Origin: Ailanthus altissimus
Taxonomy: Eukaryota > Streptophyta > Magnoliopsida > Sapindales > Simaroubaceae
NCBI GenBank assembly: GCA_946807835.1
Contig: OX327703.1
Coordinates: forward strand, 1,805,501 to 1,869,500
Direction of reading: 5' to 3'
DNA length: 64,000 bases
How positions within the stretch are numbered: position 1 is the stretch's first letter; every line of letters begins with the position of its first letter. Positions 23,156 to 34,799 of this stretch are shown piece after piece. The notes under the pieces were generated by a model, which made no database searches, was not told the origin of the DNA, and was given only the letters and a program-made list of their open reading frames with translations. The translations under genes and the position numbers were made by a program.

Positions 23156-25649
23156 TCAACTACCATGTAATGGAATTGGGTTTCGACAAGTTTGTCGATT
23201 ATATCCATGCTGCTTACAGTGACTGCATACATTCTTCGTGGGAGCCTCACCTTGCGATAGAATTCGATTCTTCCGACGTCTTTCTGATTGCCGACGTACT
23301 ATAGGAGGCTAGATGTCAGCAGCTCTCAACTCCTCTGGAACAATCCAATCTAACGGATAACCAACCGGATTTACTGGTTCACTGTATGCACGCAACAAAC
23401 ACTCAGTCGTGTAATATCGCGAACAAAGAGTCTGGTACTGGAATCTGACTTGCCTGCATACTGCAAGTGCATGAGGACACGGTAGTTGTCGCATATCAAA
23501 CTTTTGACAACTACATGACTACCCCGGGATGTCCACTATTCCATTTCTTTTTTCATCTTTAACAACAAAACGAGATCGATCTATTGCATGCACTGTCATG
23601 CGAGCGGAATCATCATTGTGCTTCCAAATCTTGTCATGGGCCTAAGTAGTCAAGAAGTTTGACATATTTTCTACAGCCTCACGTCTCTCAACAAACTATT
23701 TTTGCATTAACTCTCGGATCCACTCAATTAAGGCAGTCACCGTCATGGCACGTGCATCCTTCGCAACAGCGTTAATGCTCTCTGCAATGTTGGTGGTCAT
23801 GATGTCATATCTTCTGAATGCTCCCATTGATCGAGCCCATTTTGAAAAACCAACCTCCTCCTCCAAGTATCTCGTTGCCTCCGGTTTCATTTCTCACATC
23901 TTATATATTTCCCTTTGAAAGTCAGCTATGCGATACGCCTTGGCAGCAACAAAATAGGAGGCCAAGTATCCCCCTCCTTTTGTTGTATGTGATGGTATCT
24001 TATAACGTGCTACCAAATTACACTTCAAGTGATGGATGCATACACCATGATATACATTAGAAAATACCTCTTTAATGGCCTTCTCGATACTAGCATGTCG
24101 ATCAGATATAAATACAAGGTTCACAAGATCGCCAATAACTCCTCGGAGTTTTTCTATAAACCACTTTCATGAAGCATCATTTTCAGAGTCAGCAATACCC
24201 CATGCAAGTGGAAAAATCTGGTTGTTTCCATCCTTGCAAACAGCCACAAACATTGTTCCCAAGTATGCATTTTTTAAAAATGTACCATCAACTGCAATAA
24301 CCGATCAGATGGAAGACTGGAACCCTCTAATACATGGTCCAAGAGCCATGAAAAAATATTTAAAGTGCTTTCAATCGTCAATCTCCAAATGCGTGACTGT
24401 ACCAGGGTTCTGTTGTTCCAATATATGACAGTATGCAGGAAGTAATTTATATGAACCCTCTAGAGTACCACGTATCAACACCAATGCATGCTCCTTAGAC
24501 CGCCAAGCAATAGGGTAAGTTAAGCCCACACCAAACTCCTCACGTATGTCTGCTTGGATTTCCTTTGATCTATAAAGTCAACTCGCAGATGCAAACTTAT
24601 TTTTTATAAATTTGCCAATAATCTGAGACTTTGCTTGTCGATGACCATCGCGCAATCGATCTAATTGGCACACGTGACTTGAATCAATTCTGCGCACAAT
24701 AAAATGTTTCCTTGCATCTGTCGACACTGCACGTAATCGCCATCAACATCTATCATCATCACATTTGATCTCAAAATGATATTTTGTCGACCTTAACACT
24801 TTAAAGCTCCAATTACCTTTAAGTGCTACCATACTAATAGCCTGGTGAAGTTCGTCTTTGCTATCAAACAACTTTCCTACAAACACATCGTCAATTCCAC
24901 TACTCGATATCTTATCTGAAATGCCCAAGTCTGATGGTGGTATTGGAGGCATAAACGCAAAGGGATTTTTCGCTTCACAAAAATCTATTCTTCTAGTTTC
25001 AACATTTAGGGAGCTTGTCGAAACATAACAACGTCCGCCTTCTGCTAAATCATCCCCTTCTAAATTATCAACATTTCTAACATCATCATAGTCCCCTTCC
25101 ACATCCCCCAACATTTTCAATGTCATCACAAGCGTAATGTGTATAGGCTGGGTCTTCATTAAAGGGTATAGGAGAAACATTGTGATACTCGTTCGTTGTG
25201 TTTGCAGGAACCACTGCTGGAACTAATAGAGATGTATGGCTCACTTGGTTGCTACCACTAGTTGGCATAAAATGAGCATGAATTGATGATGGATTTTGAT
25301 TGAGGGGCTATACATTATCTTCATAAACATGAGCTCTAGGATACACTGTTACACATAAAGGACAGTACGATCTTCTATTGGCGCTTAAAAAAAACCGAAC
25401 ATCATTGTCATTTCTAATCTCAATAGGCTTTAGGTTATACCTCGTTGCATCAATTTTGATTTTCAAAGTCACCTTACACTTCACATTGTCGACTCCCAAG
25501 GTATAACATACTGCATTTAAAAGATCTTCAAAATTAATATCTTTCGGAACCGAAATTCCAAAATTACTATAATCAACATAACTTTCTTCCTCGTCACTAG
25601 AACTCTCTCACTTTCCTCCAAAATAAATAACTATCGCATCATACTCCAT
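23156..25649 (-). pseudogene. MuDR-type transposase (MURA), several stops
   Basis: The transposase cuts and pastes the element by binding its terminal repeats. The start ATG at 25649 opens MEYDAIVIYFGGK. In order follow a MULE N-terminal domain (DNVKCKVTLKIKIDATRY), an FKVL/FEIKC DNA-binding-like block near 24800, and an MULE DDE domain with Asp in IAVDGTFLK (~24285), Asp in FISDRHASI (~24095) and Glu in NIAESINA (~23780). Then a SWIM zinc finger CSCQKFDMRQLPCPHALAVC (~23460-23520) and a C-terminal knuckle CSHCKQHGYNRQTC. All catalytic and zinc ligands are present. About eight to ten in-frame stops (for example after GGK, after DDDRC, and around the first Asp) kill it. No frame loss is evident over most of its length, so the inactivation looks recent. 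Confidence 0.92.
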
Positions 25650-25744
25650 ATGACCTGAAAAAATAAAAAAGAAAATTAGGAAAAGTTCACAAATGGAAAA
25701 ATTAGTAAAATTATTTAAAAAGATAAAATATTTAAAAATAAAAA

Positions 25745-26354
25745 AATGCGCATCGCGGGGGCACATCTCGGGCCCGACACGGCCCCGCGGCGCGCACTAT
25801 GTGTGCATCGCGGGGGCGTCTTGAACCCGAGATGCACACAATGTGTGCACCGCGGGGACATATCGGGCCCGCGGCACGCACAATATGCGCATCTCGGGCC
25901 CGAGATGTGCCCCACGATGCCTAAATTGACGGCGGCCGCACCGACCACCGTCTGGTTTTCGCCAAACACACTTCAAAACTTATTTTTGGCCGGATTTCAA
26001 CGCCGTTTATACCATTCTAACTCATTTAGTTCGTTAATAACAATTACTTTTAACTTCAAATGTAAATTTTATCTAATTTCTAACAAAGTTTAGAAAATTT
26101 ACCGGAGCTATTTCTTTGATTTGATTTGAAGCGATCCTCAGCAACACTTTGATTTTTACAATAACAACTTCAAAAATATTCGGTCATCAATAAACTTTGT
26201 TCAATATATCTTTAAAGTTTCAAAGAAGTTATAAATTTGATATAAGGATAAATGTGTCCAAAAATAAGTTATTTGGTTAATAAAATATAACTATTTTATA
26301 TTTGGTTAAAAAAAAATAATTAAATAATTAAAAGGCTATTTGTAAACTTTTTCC
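25745..26354 (-). repeat. MULE right terminal inverted repeat
   Basis: Inverted partner of 18638-19250. Its inner 220 bp (25746-25970) is strongly GC-rich, with repeated 'gcatcgcggggg' and palindromic 'catctcgggcccgagatg' words. The outer 380 bp is AT-rich. The MURA start codon lies about 100 bp inside, so the repeat likely also contains the transposase promoter. Confidence 0.8.
25746..25925. repeat. GC-rich palindromic minisatellite in MULE end
   Basis: Four to five degenerate units of about 35-45 bp built from 'gcatcgcggggg', 'cgcgcactatgtg' and 'atctcgggcccgagatg'. The last word is a perfect palindrome. This is far more GC-rich than the rest of the window. A shorter version sits at 19110-19160 in the other end. 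Confidence 0.8.
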
Positions 26355-26363
26355 TTTAATAAT
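26355..26363. repeat. MULE target-site duplication, right (TTTAATAAT)
   Basis: Identical to 18629-18637; marks the right insertion border. Confidence 0.93.
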
Positions 26364-26527
26364 AGGTCCAACAACAACAATAAAAAATTGACGCAAATAC
26401 GACATTATAAAAAATAATACTTCAAAATTCATATGATAGTAAGATTGTATTAGTAGATACGGCAACACTTCTTAGACATAAACACAGAACACATACTCAA
26501 GATTCCTTTTACCTCCAAAGAAGATGC

Positions 26528-27115
26528 AAGATGAGCTTAACTGACATCATGATAAGAGGGGCAAGTTTTTAGTTAGAAGTGGCTACTTTATAGCCTTGTA
26601 GAATAAGTTTAAAAAGTGGCCTAAGACTTTAGAGAAGAGCACAAATTGTTGGAAAAAGATTTGGCTATGCCCAATCCAACAGAAAATCAAGATCTTTATG
26701 TGGAGAGCTGTGGACAGGAGATGCAAGAGGAATAGGCTTAAAGGAAACCATTAGAGATGCAAGAGGAACCCCTCAAAAAATGGTAGCCCTCAACAAAGAA
26801 AGCAATGGAGATGCAAGTGACTGCGGAAGCTGAGGTTATACTCTTTGGACTGAAAGTTGTTGTGAAAAGCTGCTGCTTGCCTTTCATAATTGAATTTGAT
26901 GCAAAGAATGTTGTTGAGCTTATGAAAGGATGGCTCCAATCCGCAAAGGAGATTAGAACTCAGACCAGTTTAGAGTTAGGCATATACCCAAATCATGTAA
27001 CATGTTGGCTCATAAGCTAGCTAAAGAAGCTTTCAATTTTCATAAGATCAAAATTTGGCGGGAGCGTTTCCCATCGAAGTTCTTATCTTCCTTAATGAAA
27101 TTTGATTTCAAAAGA
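26528..27115 (+). pseudogene. LINE 3' fragment: zf-RVT and RNase H-like domains
   Basis: Non-LTR retrotransposon ORF2 remnant. 26528-26755 encodes the zinc-binding RT-associated region: HHDKRGKFLVRSGYF, then CWKKIWLCPIQQKIKIFMWRA, with stops replacing two Trp codons. 26800-27110 encodes an RVT_3 RNase H-like piece: EAEVILFGLKVVV, FIIEFDAKNVVELMKG, then HKLAKEAFNFHKIKIWRERFP in a shifted frame. The two parts are closer than in an intact LINE, and a 13-bp repeat 'gatgcaagaggaa' (near 26720 and 26757) flanks the joint, pointing to deletion between short repeats. Confidence 0.8.
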
Positions 27116-27299
27116 AAAAAAAAAGATCGTATTAGCAATAAAGTACTCAAAAGAGGACTTGAAACAATAAAAATTGCAATGGCAACTGTTATGTCACTAT
27201 TAAAAAGTGGCACATTACCTTGCATTGTTATCACTTTTTTCTTTCAAACGTTTAATTATTTTTATATTTGACGGGGGTTGGGAAGAAAATAGTATTAAA

Positions 27300-28440
27300 A
27301 CATGACCAATTACCTACTAAAAGAAAGTGATAAATTTTTAAAAAAAATTAGAAGAAAAAGTGAGCATGTTTTTGCTATAAAGTTGGCATAATCTTATACA
27401 AGAGTGATCTTATATTGATTATTAATCTTCTCTCCAAACCAAATTTAGGTCTGCCTGGGCGGATTCAATCTAGATGGTTCAATTATCGACACCTTATTTA
27501 TCATACGAACTTCATCAGATTTATTCATATACTTAGGAAAAATAATTTTAATGCTGATTTTTTTGATTAATCTTGGTCTAGCTTGTCATGACTATTGTTG
27601 ATGATTTGATGTTTCTTCTGAGATTTACCAATTTCTTTTAAGGATTCTAATGTTAAGGGAGAAATAACTATTACCTCGTAAGAAATAAACTGTAGGATCT
27701 AATTGGACAGTGTACCTATTTTTCTACATCAAATTTTTTCATGTAAGCCCTCAAATTTGCAATGCGGTTCAGTTGTTTCGAAAAGTATTCATTTAACTTG
27801 GCCAAGACCCAAATTTGAGTTTTCCATTATTAGTAAAATAATAGAACAGATATTAATATTTTCTTCAAGAAAACCCAGTGAAGAAAAGGAATATATATAT
27901 ATATATATATATTAAAATAAAGTTACATAGTGTCTATTAATTTCTTATTAATATAAAGGTAGTTCCAGGGTTTTGAAAATTTTTAAATAGATTAACAATA
28001 ATTATCCATAGAATTATAAATGGAACAAAATCTATAAATATTTTCTTATTTAAAATGAAAAAATTATAACCTAATTTTTTTTTAATACTTGTACCATTGC
28101 ATTAATGTTTTATCATGGGATTTGAATTTTTTTCTAAATTAAATTTTCACTTAATTTTTTATTAGTATGTGATTGGTGGAAATTAATAATTACTAAAAAG
28201 TAAAATTTTAAAAGAATGGATATTAACAACTCATACCTAATGTGGAATACGTCAAAAAAATTATTAAAAATTTAGATAAAGTTTAACTCAAGAGAATATG
28301 CTAATTCTTTATCACTTGCGTCTCAACCAATAATTAAAAAAAAAAAGTTAATGCATTGGCTCTTGGTTGTGTGTATAAATCTATGCAGGCTAATTATTAA
28401 TAGAATAGTACGTATGCTTATTTCTTATACTTTGCTCTGC
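27300..28440. other. Non-coding stretch with a TA microsatellite
   Basis: AT-rich; (TA)n at 27890-27912. No recognisable gene on either strand. Confidence 0.45.
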
Positions 28441-28699
28441 TGTATATTAATGACACCATTGACTTGTTTTATTTGCCTCAACCTGATTCACTCATTTGCT
28501 TTGCTCCGCTGTGGCTTCCACACTTTGAGACCATGTAATGCGGCCAAAACGAATTTCGCGTTAGAAGCCACTCGTGAAATCAGCATTAGAGCTTCGTGTG
28601 TCTTCTCTTTGAACTTAGCTGCTCGTGAAATCAACTTGCACTCTCATGTCGTGTTAAAGATGGGATACTGGGAAATGGGAGTTCCTCGAATCCATTCAA

Positions 28700-29525
28700 A
28701 ATAAGATTAGAACTCTTAAAATAAAATTTAAAGAGTACTAATTAGTTAAAGATAAGTTAAGAAGAATTATAAATTCACCAATAAAGTATGTTTTAATAAA
28801 TTTAGTTACTCATATTTTTAATTTTGTATACATTTTTGAGTATGATTAATTTAAGACGTATAATGAGAGTATAAAGAGTGAAAATATGGATGAATTTAAG
28901 ACGTATAATGAAAGTATAAAGAATGAGAATAAAGATAAATGACAACAGGTTATGAAAAAAGAGATTAACTCTTTTGAACAATACCATATTGTTAATGGAT
29001 AAACGTCAAAAGAAACTAATAAAGTGCAAGTAGATGTATAAGGTTAAGGAGGGGATATCGAGAGTAAAACCTACAAGGTTTAAGGTTAGGTTTGTAGTAC
29101 AAAATTTTACTCAGAGAGAGGGGATTGACTTTCATAATATTTTCTCTCCAATCATTAAGCACACATCTATTAAGATTCTATTAGTCATGTGTGCAAACCT
29201 TACCTTATATCTAGAGCAGATAGATGTAAAGATAACTTTTCTATATAGAGAGCTAAAAAAAAGATATATATGTCACAGTCACAAGGGTTTGTAGAACTCG
29301 ACATTGAGGAGCATACTTCCTTGTGAAGAAGTTATTATACTAGTTAAAACGATCTCCAAGAAAGTGGTATAGAAAATTTGATGATTTTATGATAACTTGT
29401 GGGTTTAATAGAAACAAGTATGATGGTTGTGTGTATTTTAAGAGCTTAAGCAGTGGGATGAGTATATGTTTGCTTCTGTTTGTGGATGATATGTTGATTA
29501 CATGTCGAGATATTGAAGAATCAGT
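28700..29525 (+). pseudogene. Copia pol fragment: start of reverse transcriptase
   Basis: Related throughout to 35.99-36.75 kb of the copia element in this window. RT block: KPTRFKVRFVVQNFTQREG, FSPIIKHTSIKILL, DVKITFLYRELKK, then in other frames PRKWYRKFDDFM and the active-site block LLFVDDMLI. Preceded at 28700-29000 by the connector between integrase and RT. It breaks off near 29525, where an inverted piece of the same kind of element begins. Frameshifts and stops make it inactive. Confidence 0.82.
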
Positions 29526-29526
29526 T

Positions 29527-30100
29527 GAGTGGCGAGTTTGAGATGAAACATCTCAAATTTTCTCTTAAACATATTGAAGAATCATCGTTCTCTTTAGTTG
29601 AGGAATTAACTGGTGTCTTTTGTTTAACTTCAAGGGATGGCTTGCTGAAGTGTTGATCTGGGAACATCTCAAATCTTCTCTTAAGCTCCACTTCAACTTT
29701 AATTGTTTCGGGTGCTATAACTCCCATTGGCACTTGCTCTTTCTTCACTTCTCCTTAAGGAACTTTCAACATTGCCGTCTCATTGAACATCACGTCTCTA
29801 CTTATGATACTTCATGATGGCTTCAACTTACTATACCACACCTTACACTCGTTCATACCTTTGGGATATCATATAAATATCCTCTTTAATGCTTTAGGTT
29901 CCAATTTGCCTTTACATGCAGGAATGTTGGGCAAACAAATATTTGAAGGTAATCATACTTAAGAGGCTACTTGACCACTTCTATTATGAGGCTTTAAAGT
30001 CTATCTCTGATTAAGGATTTTCATTAATCAAGTAGGCTATTGTCATTACAGCCACACCCCAAAATATTTTAGAAATATGTGCATTGGCCTACTACGCACA
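29527..30100 (-). pseudogene. Copia pol fragment, inverted: integrase end and connector
   Basis: On the minus strand from 30100 downwards: KIFWGVAVMTIAYLINENP, the end of a copia integrase core, followed by the connector also seen at 35.6-35.9 kb ('tgatgttcaatgagacg' is shared exactly), then a lysine/glutamate-rich frame to 29524. It points head-on at the RT fragment 28700-29525, so one element has been broken with part inverted. Confidence 0.75.
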
Positions 30101-30405
30101 AATAATGGGGGTCATCTTAGCTTTGGAGATAGCCATAGCTCACGGATGGCATAAGATAATTTTAGAGTTTGACTCTATTTTAGTCTTTCACCTTCTTTCT
30201 AAGCCTACACTATATCCTCCATGAAAATTTCATAATAAGTAGTAACGTTGTAAGGATCATTTTGATTGCTTTCAATTTATATTTAATCATACTTTCAGAG
30301 AGAATAATGCATTGGTAGATAAACTGGTGAATCTCAAATTACAATATTATGATTTTATTTGGTAGTTATGGCCTCCTTTGAATATTAGTCCTATACTCTT
30401 CAAAA
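30085..30405 (+). pseudogene. LINE RNase H-like (RVT_3) fragment
   Basis: Encodes YYAQIMGVILALEIAIAHGW, then HKIILEFDSILVFHLLSKP and, after a frameshift, NHTFRENNALVDKLVNLKL. This order (AEx...LEFDS...RxxNxxADKL) is the RNase H-like domain at the end of plant LINE ORF2. No reverse transcriptase adjoins. Confidence 0.7.
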
Positions 30406-30419
30406 ATGCAAATAGAATG

Positions 30420-30940
30420 TCTAATTATAAGTTTCATTAATATTTCTTTTGGACTATTTTATATTTTTTCTATTATTTTTTTCAATGGTAAAGTATTTCA
30501 GTCCTCCATCTTTTGTAATTTTTTTCTAATAAAATTTCTCGCATTATCAAATTACCTAAAAGAAATTAATTAAGACTCGTACTTGTTCTAAATTAGTCAT
30601 GATTAGTTTTATGGACTATAGAATTTTTAACATGTATATATAATTCTTTAAAATGATCAATTTCCTCTTGTTGTATTGCCTATTTATCAATTACCCCTTT
30701 ATATTTATATATTACTCCAACACTCTTCTTTTGTTAAGACAGTAGTGTTTAAAAATAATTTCTTTTAAGAATAAAATGGTATTTCACATTATCAATTAAA
30801 ATGCTAACACATCACTAAAAGAAAGATATTGGTCTAAAAACTTACGTATTAATAGTTTTTAATTAATTACATTTCTAAAACTTTATTTTAGCATTTTATA
30901 GTATTAGATGACGGTTGATTATTGATAAAATATTTTAAGA
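30420..30940. other. Non-coding stretch, nothing recognised
   Basis: AT-rich, no coding frame, no element ends seen. Confidence 0.4.
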
Positions 30941-30949
30941 TAATATAAG

Positions 30950-31230
30950 AAGTTTAAGATTTGAAGCTCATGTTATAAAAAAGGGCTTAATTTATGTTTT
31001 ATGCAACAAAAAAATAAAATTGAAAAACCTGTATATTGATGACTTTTTCCTTTAGATTAGTAAATAAGTCTTTGATAAAGAAGCCTTGACGTCCTGATTT
31101 AGAAAGTTATAGACTATTCTCACTGGATAAAAGTTTTCCAGAATACAATAACTTTTTGACATAAATAAAAGAAGAAATAAAAATAGTTTGTCTTTTTCTT
31201 TTTTAAAAGACAATACGAGTTGTAAATTAT

Positions 31231-31262
<32 letters not shown>

Positions 31263-33405
31263 TTAATATTCATAGCATGTTTTTTGTTTGCTCCGCAAGC
31301 ATAGCTCGGTTAATCATAAATGTATTTTGTATTTGTAGTTTTTCGAGTTCGAGTATAAATAAAGAGTAAAAATATTGATATTTAGTGAGTAAAATTTCTC
31401 AACCTGATTCAAACTTTAAAAGAAAAACTCATTATACATTCTTTTTCTCTTATATTTATAGATGTAAATCAATTAATAAATCTACTTTAGAGGTCTTTTC
31501 CCTTTAAATTTATAGAGGGTATTAAATTAATTAATAGACCTACTTTAGAGGCCTTTTCCCCTTAAACTTATATAGGGTATTAAATTAATTAATAACCCTA
31601 CTTTAGAGGTCTTGACTCAAAAATGGTTTGCATAAATTCTTTTTTTATGTTTTTTTTAATGAATATCAATAATATTATAGTACCATATTTAGAAGTGTAA
31701 CACTATATACTAATGAATTACAATTCTTTTTTGAGGAATAATGAATTACAATTCTTCTTCTTAATATATTAGTGCAGCAATTCTTTTCTCTTTCTTTTTC
31801 TTGTTAATTTAAGAATTAAATATAATTTTCAAAAAAAGAAAAACTAGCATATTGATGACTTTTTCTTATAGATTACTAATAACTATGATAGAGAAGCCTT
31901 GACTTAGAAAGTTAGATTATTCTAGGTCACAAAGTCTTTTAAAATACAAGGACTGAGTTGACACAATATTTCATATGAACCCAATATTTGTCATTTACAT
32001 TAACTTGTTGACCTCAACTTGATTCACTCATTTGCTCTGATCTGGCTGCCAGTGTGTTTATCTTCCATAATTCACCTTGTGTTTGTCATCTTTGTACTAT
32101 GAGATCACTACATATCACTAACAGTGTGTTTACAAACTGCTTGGTTAATCAAATATTTTTCTTTTGACTATTTAGCAAGATGAACGACTTAAATTAACAA
32201 TCACTAACAATGTCATCTGTCATGATAGCTAGCTAGGTTGAGTCCAAACACTAGAGCCATCCACATAAAAATTTCCACAGGAATCACAATCACCAACACT
32301 GTCATGATGTCCCCATATGTATATAACTTTTTTTTAAAAAAATAATTATAAATAAATAAAGTGATGTAGACTTGAGATTAGCAAGTCTACTTGAGAGGTC
32401 TTGATTTGGAAAGCATAACTATTATTCTTGTCTTACAACGTGCATTGATATAACTAACATACGAGGAATGATTTATGAACCAATTACCTTTTATCTGCAT
32501 ATCAATATAGACTTTTCTTCTTATAACAAGCCAAGATCTTGACGCGTCCATTGACTTATTAACTCAAGTACTTGCATGAAGCTGTTCATCATTTATTTGA
32601 GGTAAACAGTTTGGCTACTCCTAGTTTATAATAGAAGATCGTCATTTTGATCATCTATTATAAAGTTTGCTATTAGGATTTTGTTATGTGTGTTTATTAA
32701 TGAGTAGTTTGCTAGAGTTATTGACAATCATCTATTCGAGGAAGTCAGTTTGGCAGTCTTAGTAGATTGTACTTTCATTAGATTTTGCTAATGTGATTTT
32801 TCAATTAATCATGAAAATGTTAACTCACATATGATAATGAAGAGGATGCAATGCATCAATAGCATCCAAAATTTATAGCTTAAACAAATTAAGATAATAA
32901 ACAAGATAATATTCTAGGAAAACGAATTAATAATATTATTAATATGGTTTTTATGAGTCGCAAAGACTTGTCCGTAAACTAAGACTAAAGCGTGAAAAAA
33001 ATAAAAGTTGTAAAAGAGAAAACTTTTAAATTAAGGGCATTAATATTTCTATTTATAGTAGTAAAATATCTCTTTGCGATTTATCTTGGTGATTTAGAAA
33101 GTCAGATCAGACTATTCTTGTTTTAGTAGTTATAAACTATTTATGGTAAATGTGTATTTGTTTTTCAATTTAATGTTCTGATAAGGATATGATGCAGCAA
33201 TTTAACATTTTCTTTTTTTGAAAGAGAAACATCTGACTATTGAACGAGATTAACAACTCAAATTAATGAGTCAAAAATAATGCCGGACAACAAATGATCA
33301 TGACATATTCTTTTCCTTGTCAATTAATTATGGCATATTCTTTTCCCTTATATGGGTTATTAAATTAATTAATAAATCTATTTTTAGAGGTCTTGACTAG
33401 GGTTG
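30950..33405. repeat. Locally duplicated non-coding segment, copies in series
   Basis: Contains blocks that recur elsewhere in the window. Block A ('gagaagccttgac' ... 'agaatacaagaac'; here 31050-31150 and 31850-31960). Block C, tRNA-like (31296-31375). Block D ('taaattaattaataaatcta' ... 'agaggtcttgact'; 31470-31620 and 33360-33395). Block F ('gattcactcatttgctctg'; 32028). Block E ('gaaccaatta.ctttta' ... 'agacttttc'; 32470-32560). No coding sequence is preserved. It looks like an ancient tandemly duplicated intergenic or promoter segment. Confidence 0.65.
31443..31620. repeat. Tandem triplication, ~52-bp unit
   Basis: Three consecutive units of 'taaattaattaat' + 'ctactttagaggtcttttccc' + 'ttatag' with minor changes. 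Single copies of the same unit occur at 33345, 38745 and 54400. Confidence 0.85.
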
Positions 33406-33411
33406 GGTGCA

Positions 33412-33685
33412 TAAATTTATGATTCTTAGTGAAAGAAAATTTATTGGTTACAAGATAAAGTGATTACTTTGTGAGTCTTTCTTATAAAATACATATTTTG
33501 TTAATACCTTGCGATTCAATAATAAGAGTGTGTGATTTTAATCTGTCGTGGACGTAGGCAAGTTGTCGAAGCATATAAATTCTTTATGTTCTTCTTCTAC
33601 ATTTCTCTCTTTAGTTTCTTTATTGCTTAGTTTTGCATTATATTGGTTGGGTTATATTGATCTTTTGTATGCTTCTGCTTCAATA
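33412..33685 (+). repeat. Copia 5' LTR, left part missing
   Basis: Aligns with 38195-38466 of the 3' LTR ('gattcttagtga', 'gtgattactttgtgag', 'gtatgcttctgcttcaa'). The first ~340 bp are absent and the left neighbour is duplicated-segment DNA. Confidence 0.85.
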
Positions 33686-33716
33686 AACTAATATTATAGC
33701 TTAGTTTTGAGCAGAC

Positions 33717-34590
33717 ATGACCATATTCAAGTATAAGGTAGAGAAATTCAATGGTACAAATGACTTCAATCTGTAGAATATGATGGTTAAAGCGGCGTTG
33801 GTGAGTCAACGGTCAGACTCGGTATTAGAGGAGACTGTAACTCCATCTAGTAAAGAAGAGAAGAAGTCAGAGTCATCTAAAGCTGAAGCAGAAAAAAAGA
33901 ACATTCAAGAAAGAGCTCACAATACAATCATTCTATCATTGAGCGATGAAGTACTGAGGGAAGTAACAGGTGAGATGATAATAATTGGTCTTTGGAAGAA
34001 GCTTGACTCCTTTTATATATGATAATCGTTAGCCAACAGATTACATATAAAGAAGAAGCTGTATCAACTATCCATGTCAGAGGGGACGTCGATGAAAGAT
34101 CATATAGACGCCTTCAATAAGATCATTCTTGATCTTGAGTCTATCAACATCAAGATAGAAGATGAAGATAGATCAATTTTCCTGCTGAGTTCATTTTTCA
34201 AGAGTTATGAGAGTTTTGTTGATACGTTATTCTATAGGAGAGAGAGTTTAACGATAAGTAATGTGAAATTATCATTAAACTCAAAATTATTAGGAAAGTA
34301 GATCGAGGATAATGTAGAAAGTCTATCTGTAAGAGGAAAGCCCTCATAAAAAGATGAAAGGAAAGAAGGCTCAAGATCGAAGTCCAAGACTCCTAGGAAG
34401 TGTTATTGCTACAAGAAAGAAGGGCACTTCATAAAGGAATTTTCAAAAAAGAAAGTACAAGACAAAAAGAAAGCGGATGTTGCACTTGCCTATGATGATA
34501 GTTACGACAACGCAGAGACACTCATTGCTACTAATGGAAAGAATGATGAACAATGGGTTCTTAATTCTGATTGTACTTTTTACATGTGCC
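33717..34590 (+). pseudogene. Copia gag with zinc knuckle
   Basis: The structural capsid/nucleocapsid polyprotein of the element. The ATG at 33717 opens MTIFKYKVEKFNGTNDFNL. Blocks follow: ERAHNTIILSLSDEVLREV, GTSMKDHIDAFNKIILDLES, EDEDRSIFLLSSFFKSYESF. The knuckle CYCYKKEGHFIKEF has lost its last Cys, and its third residue pattern is altered. In-frame stops follow DFNL and the IGL block. It is clearly homologous to the gags of the three short elements in this window (same FNGxNDFN, SDEVLREV and SYESFVDTL blocks). Confidence 0.85.
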
Positions 34591-34799
34591 CACACAAGTC
34601 TTGACTTATAAATTTTCAACCCATTAATGGTGGTAAGGTGCTAATGGGTAATGATATTGCATGCCAGATAATAAAAATTGGTAGTATTAAACTTTAGTTG
34701 CATAATGGACGAGTGAGAGAGTTTATAGATGTTAGGTATGTTTTTTACCTCAAAAGAAACTTGATCTCACTATGGACATTAGTTTAGTATGGGTGTTAC

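Larger units (their letters stand above)
18638..26354. mobile_element. Mutator-like element (MULE) with Ulp1-like cargo, 7,717 bp
   Basis: A complete DNA transposon. Ends: left GGAAAATTTTCACAAATAA, right (reverse complement) GGAAAAAGTTTACAAATAG, flanked by identical 9-bp duplications TTTAATAAT. The terminal inverted repeats are long (about 600 bp) but diverged, and end inward in GC-rich blocks. Inside are a spliced Ulp1-like protease gene on + and a MURA transposase on -, arranged tail to tail with about 390 bp between. The pairing of MURA with a ULP-like gene is known from the Kaonashi MULEs of Arabidopsis and CUMULE of melon. Stops in both genes mean this copy is no longer autonomous, but intact ends would still let a transposase in trans move it. 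Confidence 0.93.

Noticed and set aside
25715..26093. Cys/Pro/Arg-rich frames on both strands (repeated 'GPRCT'-type peptides)
   Set aside because: By-products of the GC-rich minisatellite in the MULE right end.
28351..28704. 117-codon frame starting MHWLLVVCINL with Cys-rich segments
   Set aside because: It overlaps block F of the duplicated non-coding segment and runs into copia-derived sequence; no conserved protein is seen, so I treat it as chance.
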